Assembly (NCBI RefSeq): GCF_014334325.1
Contig: NZ_JACSET010000003.1
Location: 1-64,000 of the forward strand
Origin: Treponema sp. Marseille-Q4130
GTDB taxonomy: Bacteria; Spirochaetota; Spirochaetia; Treponematales; Treponemataceae
Length of the DNA stretch: 64,000 nucleotides
Reading direction: 5' to 3'
Position numbers and translations under genes: made by a program. The first letter of the stretch is position 1; each line of letters starts with the position of its first letter. A model generated the notes under the pieces. It was given only the letters and a program-made list of their open reading frames with translations, did not search any database and was not told the DNA's origin. Below, piece by piece: positions 15,657 through 23,386 of the stretch.

Positions 15657-17246
15657 ATGACGGCAAAGCGAAGAAAAAAAATCGACCGGAGCAAAGACAG
15701 CGAGTATCACAAATGGCTTACCATGCCGATCGTGCAATCGCTGATCTACGGCAGGATCATCTTTATGATTCTGCTCCTCGTGTTGCAGCTTTTGCTGTTT
15801 GTCGGATTTTTTCTGTGGCTCGGCTCATCTATAGAATACTTCCTTGCCGTCAGCCTCTTTGCGAGCATCGTGTTTTTTGTTTTTTTAATAAACAGAGAAA
15901 GCAAAAACGAATACAAACTCGCATGGCTGCTTCCCATCTTTATTTTCCCTTTGAGCGGAATCTGCTTTTACATTTTAGTGCACTATCAAACACTGACGAG
16001 CAAAATGCAAAAGCAGATTTCCCGTGCGGATAAAAACGCCGCGCAGAAAATTATTAATTCCACATACAAAGAAGAAAAACTGCCCTATCCGGAAATACGC
16101 GATATCATAACCTATTTGAAAAATTCCGCATTTTTTTTGCCGTATGCGCATAGCGACATCTCGTATTATCAAAGCGGGGAAGACGCCTTTCCCGAAATGA
16201 TACGGGCGATGAAAGCTGCAAAAAAATTCATCTTTATGGAATATTTTGCGATCTTTCCCGGCGTTATGTGGGGAACGATCCTCGATACCCTTGTTGAAAA
16301 GCGCAAAGAGGGCGTCGAAGTCCGCATCATGTACGACGGCTTCGGCTGTGCGCCTCTTTCTCCGCGCAGCTATCGAAGATACCTGCATTCTCTCGATTTG
16401 CAGGCGGCGATCTTTACGCCGGTCATACCCATATTCAACGCATACCTCAACAACCGCGACCACCGCAAAATCTGTATCGTCGACGGGAAAACGGCATTCA
16501 CCGGCGGCATCAATTTAAGCGATCAATACATCAACAAAACACACAAATACGGCTATTGGAAAGATACCGTTATCCGCGTGACGGGGCCGGCCGTACGCTC
16601 TTTTACCGGCATGTTTTTGGAGCTGTGGGATATCGTTACCGAAACGAAAGAAGACATCAACACCTATGTCGATGTGCGTCATAAAAAATACGATGTGCCG
16701 GGGATCGTCATTCCGTACAGCGATAACGCATATAACAATCAGGACATCGCGGAAAACGTATATTACTATATCATTACGCAGGCAAAAAAATACGTGCACA
16801 TAACGACGCCCTACGTCATCATCGATAATCAAATGATGAACGCGCTCATCTTTGCCGCTCGGCGCGGAGTCGATGTGACGCTCCTCGTTCCACATACGAT
16901 CGATCACTTTATCACGTTTTGCACGGGGCGCGTGTTTATCAACACGCTCGTCGAAAACGGCGTGCACGTATACGAGTTTACGCCCGGCTTCATTCACGCG
17001 AAGATGTTCATCTCCGACGATACGACGGCCGTCGTCGGTTCGGTCAATCTCGATTACCGCAGCCTCTTCGACCAGTTTGAAGACGCCGCGTTTATCTACA
17101 AGCATCCGGTTGTCGCGGAGATCGAAGCCGACTTTCAAAAGACGAAAGCGCAAAGCTCCGAAATAACAAAACAAACGTATAAAAATACGCCCGTTCACCG
17201 CCGCATCATCGGCCGCATATTCAGAGTGTTCGCACCGCTTCTCTGA
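15657..17246 (+). CDS. cls: Cardiolipin synthase (phospholipase D family)
   Basis: A 529-residue enzyme joining two phosphatidylglycerols. It has two N-terminal membrane segments (about 33-57 and 62-80), a PLDc_N region, and two HKD motifs: HRKICIVDGKTAFTGG from H269 and HAKMFISDDTTAVVGS from H447. ATG 15657 is preceded by a G-rich ribosome site and starts 29 bp after rubrerythrin, so the two may be co-transcribed. Length and domain order are normal. Confidence 0.93.
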   Translation: MTAKRRKKIDRSKDSEYHKWLTMPIVQSLIYGRIIFMILLLVLQLLLFVGFFLWLGSSIEYFLAVSLFASIVFFVFLINRESKNEYKLAWLLPIFIFPLSGICFYILVHYQTLTSKMQKQISRADKNAAQKIINSTYKEEKLPYPEIRDIITYLKNSAFFLPYAHSDISYYQSGEDAFPEMIRAMKAAKKFIFMEYFAIFPGVMWGTILDTLVEKRKEGVEVRIMYDGFGCAPLSPRSYRRYLHSLDLQAAIFTPVIPIFNAYLNNRDHRKICIVDGKTAFTGGINLSDQYINKTHKYGYWKDTVIRVTGPAVRSFTGMFLELWDIVTETKEDINTYVDVRHKKYDVPGIVIPYSDNAYNNQDIAENVYYYIITQAKKYVHITTPYVIIDNQMMNALIFAARRGVDVTLLVPHTIDHFITFCTGRVFINTLVENGVHVYEFTPGFIHAKMFISDDTTAVVGSVNLDYRSLFDQFEDAAFIYKHPVVAEIEADFQKTKAQSSEITKQTYKNTPVHRRIIGRIFRVFAPLL

Positions 17247-17344
17247 CAAGGCACGGCAACTGATTAATAATTAACAAATTACGTGGAATTCCGAATTTTC
17301 GACAACTCGAAATCGAACCTCTTAATTTTTCTCACTCATTCCGC

Positions 17345-17374
17345 TTTACATTGTTGTTTAATTTATGCTAAAAT
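17345..17374 (+). promoter_or_regulatory. Candidate sigma-70 promoter for BASS transporter
   Basis: TTTACA (17345-17350), an 18-bp spacer, then TAAAAT (17369-17374), 40 bp before the ATG at 17414. The region is AT-rich relative to its flanks. Confidence 0.45.
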
Positions 17375-17413
17375 ACTTTAATATAGCTAAATATACATAA
17401 AGGATGTACTTGT

Positions 17414-18361
17414 ATGGAATTTCTCGAAAAGCTAAGTGCATTTTTCGGCAAGTGGATGGCGCTCATCGTCATCGCGGTCGCCGCTCTTGCGCTGTTTGCG
17501 CCGCAGACCTGTCTTTGGATCAAAACGAGCTGGATAAATTGGCTGCTTGGCATCGTCATGTTCGGCATGGGACTCACGCTCAAGATGAGCGATTTCAAAG
17601 TCGTGTTCAGCCGGCCGAAAGATATCATCATCGGCTTTATCGCGCAGTTTACGCTCATGCCGCTCATCGCCTTTGTTTTGACGAAGGCGTTTCAGCTGCC
17701 GACCGAAATCGCCGTCGGCGTTATCCTCGTGGGCACTTGTCCCGGCGGTACGTCGTCGAACGTGATGACCTATCTTTCAAAGGGTGACGTTCCGCTGTCG
17801 GTCGGCATGACCGCGGTATCGACACTGTTCGCGCCGCTTATGACGCCGCTTTTGACACTTCTGTATGCGGGACAGCGTGTCGATGTCAATGCCGTCGCGA
17901 TGTTTTTGTCGATCGTAAAAGTCGTGCTCGTGCCGATCGCGCTCGGTTTGGTGTGCAATTATTTTTTCGGAAAAGTGACGCGCGAAATCGTGCGCATCCT
18001 TCCGCTTATTTCAACGCTTGCGATCATCATGATCATTGCAAGCGTCGTGTCCGCAAATTCCGGACGCCTGAAAACGGTCGGCGCAATGGTTGTCGTTGTC
18101 GTCGTACTTCACAATCTGCTCGGCTATGCGGCGGGATACGGCGTCGGAAAATTGCTGCGCCTCGACGCGACGAAGTGCCGAGCGCTTTCGATCGAAGTCG
18201 GTATGCAGAACTCCGGACTTGCGACATCGCTTGCGGCAACACACTTTGCGCAATATCCCCTCGCAACGATCCCGGGCGCGGTGTTCAGTGTGTGGCACAA
18301 TATTTCAGGCGCCGTGTATGCAAACTTCCTTGCAAGCCGGCATCCCGACAAAGCGAAGTAA
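17414..18361 (+). CDS. Bile acid:sodium symporter (BASS) family transporter
   Basis: A 315-residue, roughly ten-span inner membrane protein. Diagnostic stretches are VMFGMGLTLK, the GTCPGGTSSNVMTYLSKGD crossover loop and EVGMQNSGLATSLA, all typical of the BASS family (sodium-driven uptake of bile acids, pantoate, pyruvate or other organic acids). The substrate cannot be named. AAAGGA lies about 10 nt before the ATG. Monocistronic, followed by the hairpin at 18363. Confidence 0.9.
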   Translation: MEFLEKLSAFFGKWMALIVIAVAALALFAPQTCLWIKTSWINWLLGIVMFGMGLTLKMSDFKVVFSRPKDIIIGFIAQFTLMPLIAFVLTKAFQLPTEIAVGVILVGTCPGGTSSNVMTYLSKGDVPLSVGMTAVSTLFAPLMTPLLTLLYAGQRVDVNAVAMFLSIVKVVLVPIALGLVCNYFFGKVTREIVRILPLISTLAIIMIIASVVSANSGRLKTVGAMVVVVVVLHNLLGYAAGYGVGKLLRLDATKCRALSIEVGMQNSGLATSLAATHFAQYPLATIPGAVFSVWHNISGAVYANFLASRHPDKAK

Positions 18362-18362
18362 A

Positions 18363-18415
18363 GTTGCTTCTAAAAACCGCAGCTTTTAGAGGCAACGTTA
18401 GAAATGCGATGTTTT
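18363..18415 (+). repeat. Family C 3' hairpin repeat (after BASS gene)
   Basis: GTTGC...GCAAC outer arms and CTAAAA...TTTTAG inner arms at 18363-18396, followed by GTTAGAAATGCGAT. It shares order and sequence with 7691-7740. It could be a 3' stabilising hairpin or part of a small mobile repeat. Confidence 0.55.
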
Positions 18416-18627
18416 GTCATGCAATGACACGGTGTTCGTGCAGTGCATCGAATAAAGCAGATCCGCTTCATGTGCGACTTGCATCGAGCATGGAGCGGTT
18501 TTCGCATCATCTGAAAAATTTTTTAAGGGGGAAAAGCCTTTCCCCTCGGTTCAGAGCTGCGCTCTTCACCCGACCCCTTTCGAGCGGGGGCAAACCTTTT
18601 TCGCTCGTGCCCCCGCAACGCCCCGCA
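18416..18627. other. Gene-free stretch with a strong GC hairpin
   Basis: About 210 bp between convergent genes. GCGGGGGCA (18584-18592) pairs exactly with TGCCCCCGC (18608-18616), and an AGGGG/CCCCT hairpin lies near 18527-18545. Neither is followed by a T-run, but the position between convergent genes suggests bidirectional transcription ending. Confidence 0.5.
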
Positions 18628-19137
18628 CTATCCGTACAATTCGTCGAGGAGCGCCTTTCCCGTTTCCGTGCGGAAAATCCTTTCGCGCACCGCTAACGCC
18701 TCGGCTCTCATCGCTTTATCATCCGAATCATTTTCATGGTGCTCGTATATGTTTACGAGAAAATCCGCTTCAACGAGAATTTGATAATCGATGCCGTCGA
18801 TATTCGTATACGTGTGGTGAAGACTTACGAGCCGGCACACGCGCTCCGTTACCGCCGTATCGTAACCGAGCGCTTCGAGCATTTTTTTCGCTTCCGGCGG
18901 CCCCTCTATTTCCTGATAATGTCCGTGTCCGTTGCCGTATTTTTGCTCGGCAAGGTGAATGCCGATATCGTGCACGATAGCCGCCGTTTCCGTAATGTGC
19001 CGCAGCTCGTCGCCGACCTTTTCACCCGCACAGATCAGCTTCGCAAATTCATACACTTTCAAAAAATGGTGGATGCGTTTGGGATCCCCTCTGTCGTACG
19101 CGATCATCGCGTGCAAAAGTTCGTTATTATCGGACAT
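18628..19137 (-). CDS. HD-domain phosphohydrolase-like protein
   Basis: A 169-residue HD-superfamily protein with metal ligands in RIHHFLKVYEFA (H23/H24), the HD pair in IVHDIG (H56-D57), HHTY (H107-H108) and EADFLVN (D125). Small HD hydrolases of this type act on nucleotides or phosphoesters; the substrate is unknown. It starts 2 bp after the stop of the S1-domain gene and lacks its own Shine-Dalgarno, so it is probably translated by coupling. Convergent with the BASS gene. Confidence 0.85.
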   Translation of the reverse strand: MSDNNELLHAMIAYDRGDPKRIHHFLKVYEFAKLICAGEKVGDELRHITETAAIVHDIGIHLAEQKYGNGHGHYQEIEGPPEAKKMLEALGYDTAVTERVCRLVSLHHTYTNIDGIDYQILVEADFLVNIYEHHENDSDDKAMRAEALAVRERIFRTETGKALLDELYG

Positions 19138-19139
19138 CG

Positions 19140-20228
19140 CTATTTTTTCAAAAGAGATGCAAACGGATTGTAGCCCTCGCCGTCCGTCTGACCGGACATA
19201 TAACGCGCCGTCGTTTTATCCTGCTCGACCGAAGTCGTCGGCGTAAGCGAAATGCGCCGTTCACGAGCGTTTACTTCTTTGACGAGTACCGACATCTTTT
19301 GTCCCTTCGAAAAGACTTTACTCAGATTCGTATGAGAGTCGACGCCGTCCATTTCCGATATATGCACGAGTCCGTCGACGCCCGGCTCGAGTTCGACGAA
19401 GACGCCGAAGGGAGCGACGCGCGAAACGGCACCCTCGTATTTCGATCCCGCGGTATATTTTTCCGCTGCGGTTTTCCACGGATCGGCGAGCAGCTCTTTT
19501 GCGCTCACCGAAACCCGCTCGTGCGCCCAGTCGGCTTTAATAATTTTTACGTCGAGCTTTTGCCCGACGTGCAAAACCGCGCTCACATCGTCCACGCGCG
19601 AAAGTGCGATTTCCGAAATCGGCAGGAGCGCTTCGAATCCGCCGATATCGACAAAGGCTCCGTACGTTTGCAGCGATACGACCGTCGCTTCGAGCGTCAT
19701 GCCTTCTTTTAATTTTTCCTTCAGCATTTCGAGTTCGCGCTCGTGCGCTTCTTCCATGACGGCGCGGTTTGAAACGAGTATATCGCGTCCGTCGTTTTTG
19801 TATTCTTGAATTTTAAAAACAAGGTGCTTTCCGACAAACGACGCGGCATCTCCTTTTTGTCTCCAGCCCATTTGAGAATACGGACAAAAGGCGCGGCTCG
19901 TTCCGACCGTCACTTCGTAGCCGCCTTTGATCTCTTTGTCCACGTGCCCTTCGACGGGGATGCCGTTTTTATACGCGTTTTCGAGGATCGATTTATCCGC
20001 TTTACCGCCGGAAATCTTCGTCGTAAAGCGCGATTCTCCGTTTTCGTTTCCGATAAAATATACGTCGAGCACATCGCCTTGACGTACCGAACAGATACCG
20101 TTTTCATCGGTAAACTCCGCCGCGTCGAGTACGCCTTCGCTTTTTGCGTTCAAATCGAGAAAAATCGTACCGGCGGAAACCGCGACGACTTTGAGAGAAA
20201 CCCTCTCTCCCATATCAAATTTTTTCAT
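19140..20228 (-). CDS. S1 RNA-binding domain protein (ribosomal protein S1-like, four S1 domains)
   Basis: A 362-residue protein with four S1/OB repeats (about 5-75, 88-160, 173-245 and 255-330); the third and fourth are the clearest (YGAFVDIGGFEALLPISE; FGVFVELEPGVDGLVHISE). Canonical S1 has six domains, so this is a shorter S1-like RNA-binding protein, perhaps used in translation of structured or leaderless mRNA (inference). GAGG is 5 nt before ATG 20228. First gene of an operon with the HD protein. Confidence 0.88.
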   Translation of the reverse strand: MKKFDMGERVSLKVVAVSAGTIFLDLNAKSEGVLDAAEFTDENGICSVRQGDVLDVYFIGNENGESRFTTKISGGKADKSILENAYKNGIPVEGHVDKEIKGGYEVTVGTSRAFCPYSQMGWRQKGDAASFVGKHLVFKIQEYKNDGRDILVSNRAVMEEAHERELEMLKEKLKEGMTLEATVVSLQTYGAFVDIGGFEALLPISEIALSRVDDVSAVLHVGQKLDVKIIKADWAHERVSVSAKELLADPWKTAAEKYTAGSKYEGAVSRVAPFGVFVELEPGVDGLVHISEMDGVDSHTNLSKVFSKGQKMSVLVKEVNARERRISLTPTTSVEQDKTTARYMSGQTDGEGYNPFASLLKK

Positions 20229-20379
20229 ACAAGCCTCATACTTCGAACGCGATTATAGCGCATTCCGCGGATGAACGCAAACCGCAAACAAACGCAAACC
20301 GCCGCATTGACACCGCCAAGACAACTGCAGGAACAGGTCTTCCCGTTGAAGAAATCGAAAAGCTTTAGAAAGTGCAGTA

Positions 20380-20466
20380 ATCAATGATTAATGTGTAATT
20401 GGTAATGGGTAATTGATAATTTCCAAGATAATTACAAATTACCCATTACAAATTACCAATTAAAAA
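20380..20466. repeat. Family D palindromic repeat, left border of the variable-lipoprotein cassette
   Basis: GTGTAATTGGTAATGGGTAA is followed by its inverted form (TTACCCATTACAAATTACCA), giving a long imperfect palindrome. A matching palindrome follows the lipoprotein gene at 23196-23246, so the block 20.4-23.25 kb is bracketed by related repeats. Confidence 0.7.
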
Positions 20467-20648
20467 CTTTCCCCGAAACGTTGAAATTTGCAGAAAAGCA
20501 GGTTATAATACATATATCAGTCATCTTAAGTCAGTCCCGCAATTTCTTATGACGAGGGACTTATGTCCGGTACAACCGGTACAGCTTTTATATCTCCTGC
20601 TCAAAAGTACACTCAGGTACTTGACAAAGCTGTCGCGCGGTACATAAT

Positions 20649-20767
20649 CGTTCGTTCGTTCGTTCGTTCGTTCGTTCGTTCGTTCGTTCGTTCGTTCGTT
20701 CGTTCGTTCGTTCGTTCGTTCGTTCGCTCGTTCGCTCGTTCGCTCGTTCGCTCGTTCGCTCGTTCGC
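20649..20767. repeat. Tetranucleotide microsatellite (CGTT)n with CGCT variants
   Basis: About 30 uninterrupted tetranucleotide units: nineteen or so CGTT units, then alternating CGCT/CGTT units to the end. The clean-to-alternating structure suggests expansion by slipped-strand mispairing. No gene reads across it convincingly; it sits about 470 bp upstream of the variable lipoprotein. Confidence 0.95.
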
Positions 20768-20815
20768 ATAACTCATGCCTATAGCATAATATCCTCAAAT
20801 ATAGCTAAAAAACGC

Positions 20816-20898
20816 CGGCGACAAGAACCCTGTGTGCAAAAAGGCTTCCGCGCTTCGCTTGTGCAGAATTTTTTGCCCACAGGAACCTTGTCGCCGTT
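20816..20898. repeat. Long imperfect hairpin
   Basis: CGGCGACAAG...CCCTGTGTGCAAAAA pairs with TTTTTTGCCCACAGG...CTTGTCGCCG, a stem of about 27 bp with a few mismatches around a GC-rich loop. A fold this large could be a termination signal on the minus strand or a small mobile palindrome. Confidence 0.7.
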
Positions 20899-21075
20899 AT
20901 TATTTTCCTCTCTGAAACGTTATATAGCAGCATGTGTTCCGCTTTACATGACGGAACGGACGACGGCAAATACGCACAGTATCTTTTCTCACACCACACG
21001 CACAAAGGACGTATTGTCCCTGTGCGTTTTTTTATTTTTGAAAGTTCTACGGATTGGAACAGGTCAATCCAAACA

Positions 21076-21107
21076 AAACCCCGGATTTTGACCCCACGGG
21101 GTTTTTA
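21076..21107 (+). terminator. Terminator-like hairpin upstream of variable lipoprotein
   Basis: AACCCCG (21078-21084) pairs with CGGGGTT (21098-21104) and is followed by TTTTT. With no gene ending just upstream, it may be an attenuator or may insulate the lipoprotein gene. Confidence 0.6.
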
Positions 21108-21219
21108 GGGAATTGCAAGCAAGGCGTAGCAATTCTGAGCCCCTAAACAGTGCGGGAAAAAGAGGGGGTTATAGGGGAGAAAAAACCCTGCTCTGAACGG
21201 GGTGTTTTCTCCCCCTAAA
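21105..21219 (+). promoter_or_regulatory. Tandem leader hairpins before the SUMF1-fold lipoprotein
   Basis: Hairpin one: TTTAGGGAATTGC (21105-21117) with GCAATT (129-134) and CCCTAAA (141-147). Hairpin two: TAGGGGAGAAAA (21172-21183) with TTTTCTCCCCCTA (about 21206-21218), enclosing an inner ACCC/GGGT helix. The second ends just before the AAGGAGG ribosome site. Post-transcriptional control is an inference. Confidence 0.5.
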
Positions 21220-21235
21220 GTAAGGAGGTTTTCAG

Positions 21236-23188
21236 ATGAAAACAAGTAATGCAAAGACTAAGGCTTATGCCTTTAGAGGAGGGGCGGCGCTCATCACAGT
21301 TGCAACTTTAATACTGGCACTGCTGTTTACAGCCTGCCCGAATGCAGCGAGCGGTTCCGGAAGCGGAGGAGGCGGCGGCAATTCCGGCGGAGGCGGGGGA
21401 ACACCCGTACCGTCTGCCGATAAAACCTACACGGCTGGCGGCGTAAGCTTTACGATGAAAAGCATCGCTGCCGTAACGGACGGAACCGTGGGTTACACAG
21501 GTATAACCGATAACCAACCGCACACGGTAAGCCTTACCGCGTACTTGATAGGTGAGACCGAAGTAACGCAGGAGCTGTGGCAAGCGGTGATGAGCACTAA
21601 TCCGAGCGGTTTTAACGGCAGTCCTGACGGAACGGAAGTACAGGAAAAGCGTCCTGTAGAAAATATAAACTGGTTTAAATGTATAGCGTTCTGCAATGAA
21701 TTGACCAAAAAGGTAGCGGAATTGGGAGAAAGCCAGTGCGTGTACACGGTTGAGGGACATCCTTACGGCGAGGCCGACGCAACAGCGAAAAAAATACCTG
21801 TCATGGACATGAGTAAAAAAGGATTCCGCCTGCCCACCGAAGCCGAATGGGAATGGGCAGCCAAAGGCGGTACGGATGACAAATGGGCGGGAACGAATGT
21901 TGAAAGCGAGCTGGTAAACTATGCGTGGTACAACCATACTGGCGAAGGAAATGCCAACGGTAAAACCCACGAAGTAAAGAAAAAGCAGCCGAACGGCTAC
22001 GGACTTTACGACATGAGCGGCAACGTATGGGAATGGTGCTGGGACCGGTACAGCTTAGCTACGCCTACCGGCGGGCAGGATCCGATCGGCGCCGATTCCG
22101 GTACTAAACGTGTCCGGCACGGAGGCTGCTGGGCCAACCCGGCGATCGGTCTTGCTCGTACTTATCGGATGGGCGGCGATTCCGACAGCAGTTACAACTC
22201 CGTCGGCTTGCGCGTGGCTTTGCGCCCGGAAAGCGGAGGCGGAACGCCGCCTGCACCGCCTGAAATCGTATACGAGTTTGTAGACATTCAAGGGGCAACC
22301 ATTACGGGCGTTGACCCTGACTACACCTTACCCGGAACTGGGGCTCATTGGAAAGGTGTATTTATTAAAGACCGGAAGGTAAAATTAAGCCCCTACAAGC
22401 TCGGCAAAACAGAGGTAACGTATAAACTGTGGAAAGAAGTCTACGACGAGGCGGTAAAACCTGAACATGGGTATGTATTTGCCAATGCGGGGCAAAAAGG
22501 CAGTTCCGGTTCCGGAACGGATGATGAGCCTGTAACGACTATAAGCTGGCGGGACTGCATTGTGTGGTGTAATGCGTATACTCAAATAAAGCTGGGCTCC
22601 GATGAGCAATGCGTATACCGCAAAAGCAAAACCGATTCTACCGTATTAAAAAATGCGACTGATACAGCTGCTTGCGATACCGCTTATGCCGATATGAGTA
22701 AAAAAGGCTTTAGACTTCCTACTGAAGCCGAGTGGGAATATGCAGCCCGTTGGCAGGGAAGCAACAACACAAATGCGGCACAATACGGCGATGTACGGCT
22801 TACCAAACTGAACAGTGCAAGCGGAGCGAAAGACAAGTGGGATACGGCCGAAACAGGAGAAGTTGCATGGTATAGAGATAATGCGGGAGGAAAAACGCAT
22901 CCTGTCGGAAAAAAGCGGGCGAATGCACTCGGTTTACACGATATGAGCGGAAATGTCTGGGAATGGTGTTTTGATAGGCATGATAATAACCCTGCATCAA
23001 ACGATGCTGCTTATACAGAGGCCGGTATTGTTACCGATCCTCAAGGTGCCGCGTCAGGCTCTAGCCGCGTCAGGCGCGGCGGCAGTTGGGGCTACAACGC
23101 GTACGACTGCACTGGGGGCAAGCGGGACTACTTCAGTCCTGGCATCACGGACGGCAATCTTGGTTTCCGCCTGGCTTGGTGCCCTTGA
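21236..23188 (+). CDS. Two-module SUMF1/C-type-lectin-fold lipoprotein with candidate DGR variable region
   Basis: A 650-residue surface lipoprotein. Signal peptide with lipobox FTAC (Cys34), a Gly/Ser linker (about 40-55), then two SUMF1 (formylglycine-generating-enzyme fold) modules, about 66-335 and 345-650. Each has the GFRLPTEAEWE and DMSGNVWEWC signatures. The catalytic Cys pair of true FGE enzymes is not evident, so ligand display fits better than catalysis. The C-terminus (RVRRGGSW ... NLGFRLA) matches the layout of Treponema TvpA-type variable proteins, and codons there are mostly NNC. AAGGAGG precedes ATG 21236. The first module ends with a similar but less regular block (about 22105-22230). 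Confidence 0.88.
   Translation: MKTSNAKTKAYAFRGGAALITVATLILALLFTACPNAASGSGSGGGGGNSGGGGGTPVPSADKTYTAGGVSFTMKSIAAVTDGTVGYTGITDNQPHTVSLTAYLIGETEVTQELWQAVMSTNPSGFNGSPDGTEVQEKRPVENINWFKCIAFCNELTKKVAELGESQCVYTVEGHPYGEADATAKKIPVMDMSKKGFRLPTEAEWEWAAKGGTDDKWAGTNVESELVNYAWYNHTGEGNANGKTHEVKKKQPNGYGLYDMSGNVWEWCWDRYSLATPTGGQDPIGADSGTKRVRHGGCWANPAIGLARTYRMGGDSDSSYNSVGLRVALRPESGGGTPPAPPEIVYEFVDIQGATITGVDPDYTLPGTGAHWKGVFIKDRKVKLSPYKLGKTEVTYKLWKEVYDEAVKPEHGYVFANAGQKGSSGSGTDDEPVTTISWRDCIVWCNAYTQIKLGSDEQCVYRKSKTDSTVLKNATDTAACDTAYADMSKKGFRLPTEAEWEYAARWQGSNNTNAAQYGDVRLTKLNSASGAKDKWDTAETGEVAWYRDNAGGKTHPVGKKRANALGLHDMSGNVWEWCFDRHDNNPASNDAAYTEAGIVTDPQGAASGSSRVRRGGSWGYNAYDCTGGKRDYFSPGITDGNLGFRLAWCP
23070..23185 (+). 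repeat. Candidate diversity-generating-retroelement variable region (VR)
   Basis: Codons 619-641 of the lipoprotein include GGC TAC AAC, TAC GAC, GAC TAC TTC AGT and GGC ATC ACG GAC GGC AAT. These are what adenine-directed mutagenesis of AAC/AAT codons in a template repeat would produce, set in an invariant frame GGCAGTTGG ... GGTTTCCGCCTGGCTTGG. The flanking protein motif RGGSW...LGFRLA is the TvpA/Mtd-like VR frame. No template repeat or reverse transcriptase occurs in this window, so action in trans is assumed. Confidence 0.6.
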
Positions 23189-23195
23189 GTTCAAT

Positions 23196-23246
23196 GGGTA
23201 ATGGCTAGTGGGTAATTGGTAATTTTCCAATTACCAATTACAAATT
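23196..23246. repeat. Family D palindromic repeat, right border of the cassette
   Basis: TAATTGGTAA and TTACCAATTA form a hairpin just after the lipoprotein stop, followed by TACAAATTATAA. It lies where DGR targets often carry a cruciform downstream of the VR; this may be coincidence because the same repeat occurs elsewhere. Confidence 0.65.
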
Positions 23247-23373
23247 ATAAAACCGTCTTGAGTGCGGGGAAAGCTCCGGCTCGGGGCGGTTTTTTTGCGT
23301 GCGGGCACTTTGAGCGAACGACGCACAAAAATATGCCCTTCAATTATTACTAGCTATAAACCGAAAAATGCTG

Positions 23374-23386
23374 TACAATAATAAGT
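23374..23386 (+). promoter_or_regulatory. Candidate -10 for cheR giving a leaderless transcript
   Basis: TACAAT (23374-23379) ends exactly 7 nt before the ATG at 23387 and no Shine-Dalgarno is present. No good -35 at 17 bp. Confidence 0.4.

Larger units (their letters stand above)
20229..21235. other. 1-kb gene-free region with stacked repeats and hairpins
   Basis: No supportable gene. In order: about 150 bp of plain sequence, family D palindrome (20380-20466), the tetranucleotide microsatellite (20649-20767), a long imperfect hairpin (20816-20898), a terminator-like hairpin (21076-21107) and two further leader hairpins (21105-21147 and 21172-21219) just ahead of the SUMF1-fold lipoprotein. 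Frames across the microsatellite encode Arg/Ser/Phe/Val repeats and have no start signals. Confidence 0.65.

Noticed and set aside
20521-20798. Frames across the microsatellite encoding NERT or SFVR repeats
   Set aside because: Pure products of a 4-bp repeat read in all frames; no ribosome site and no similarity to known proteins.
23189-23386. Reverse transcriptase or template repeat of a DGR near the variable lipoprotein
   Set aside because: No frame with RT motifs and no second copy of the VR frame sequence was found in the window, so the DGR core must be elsewhere if it exists.
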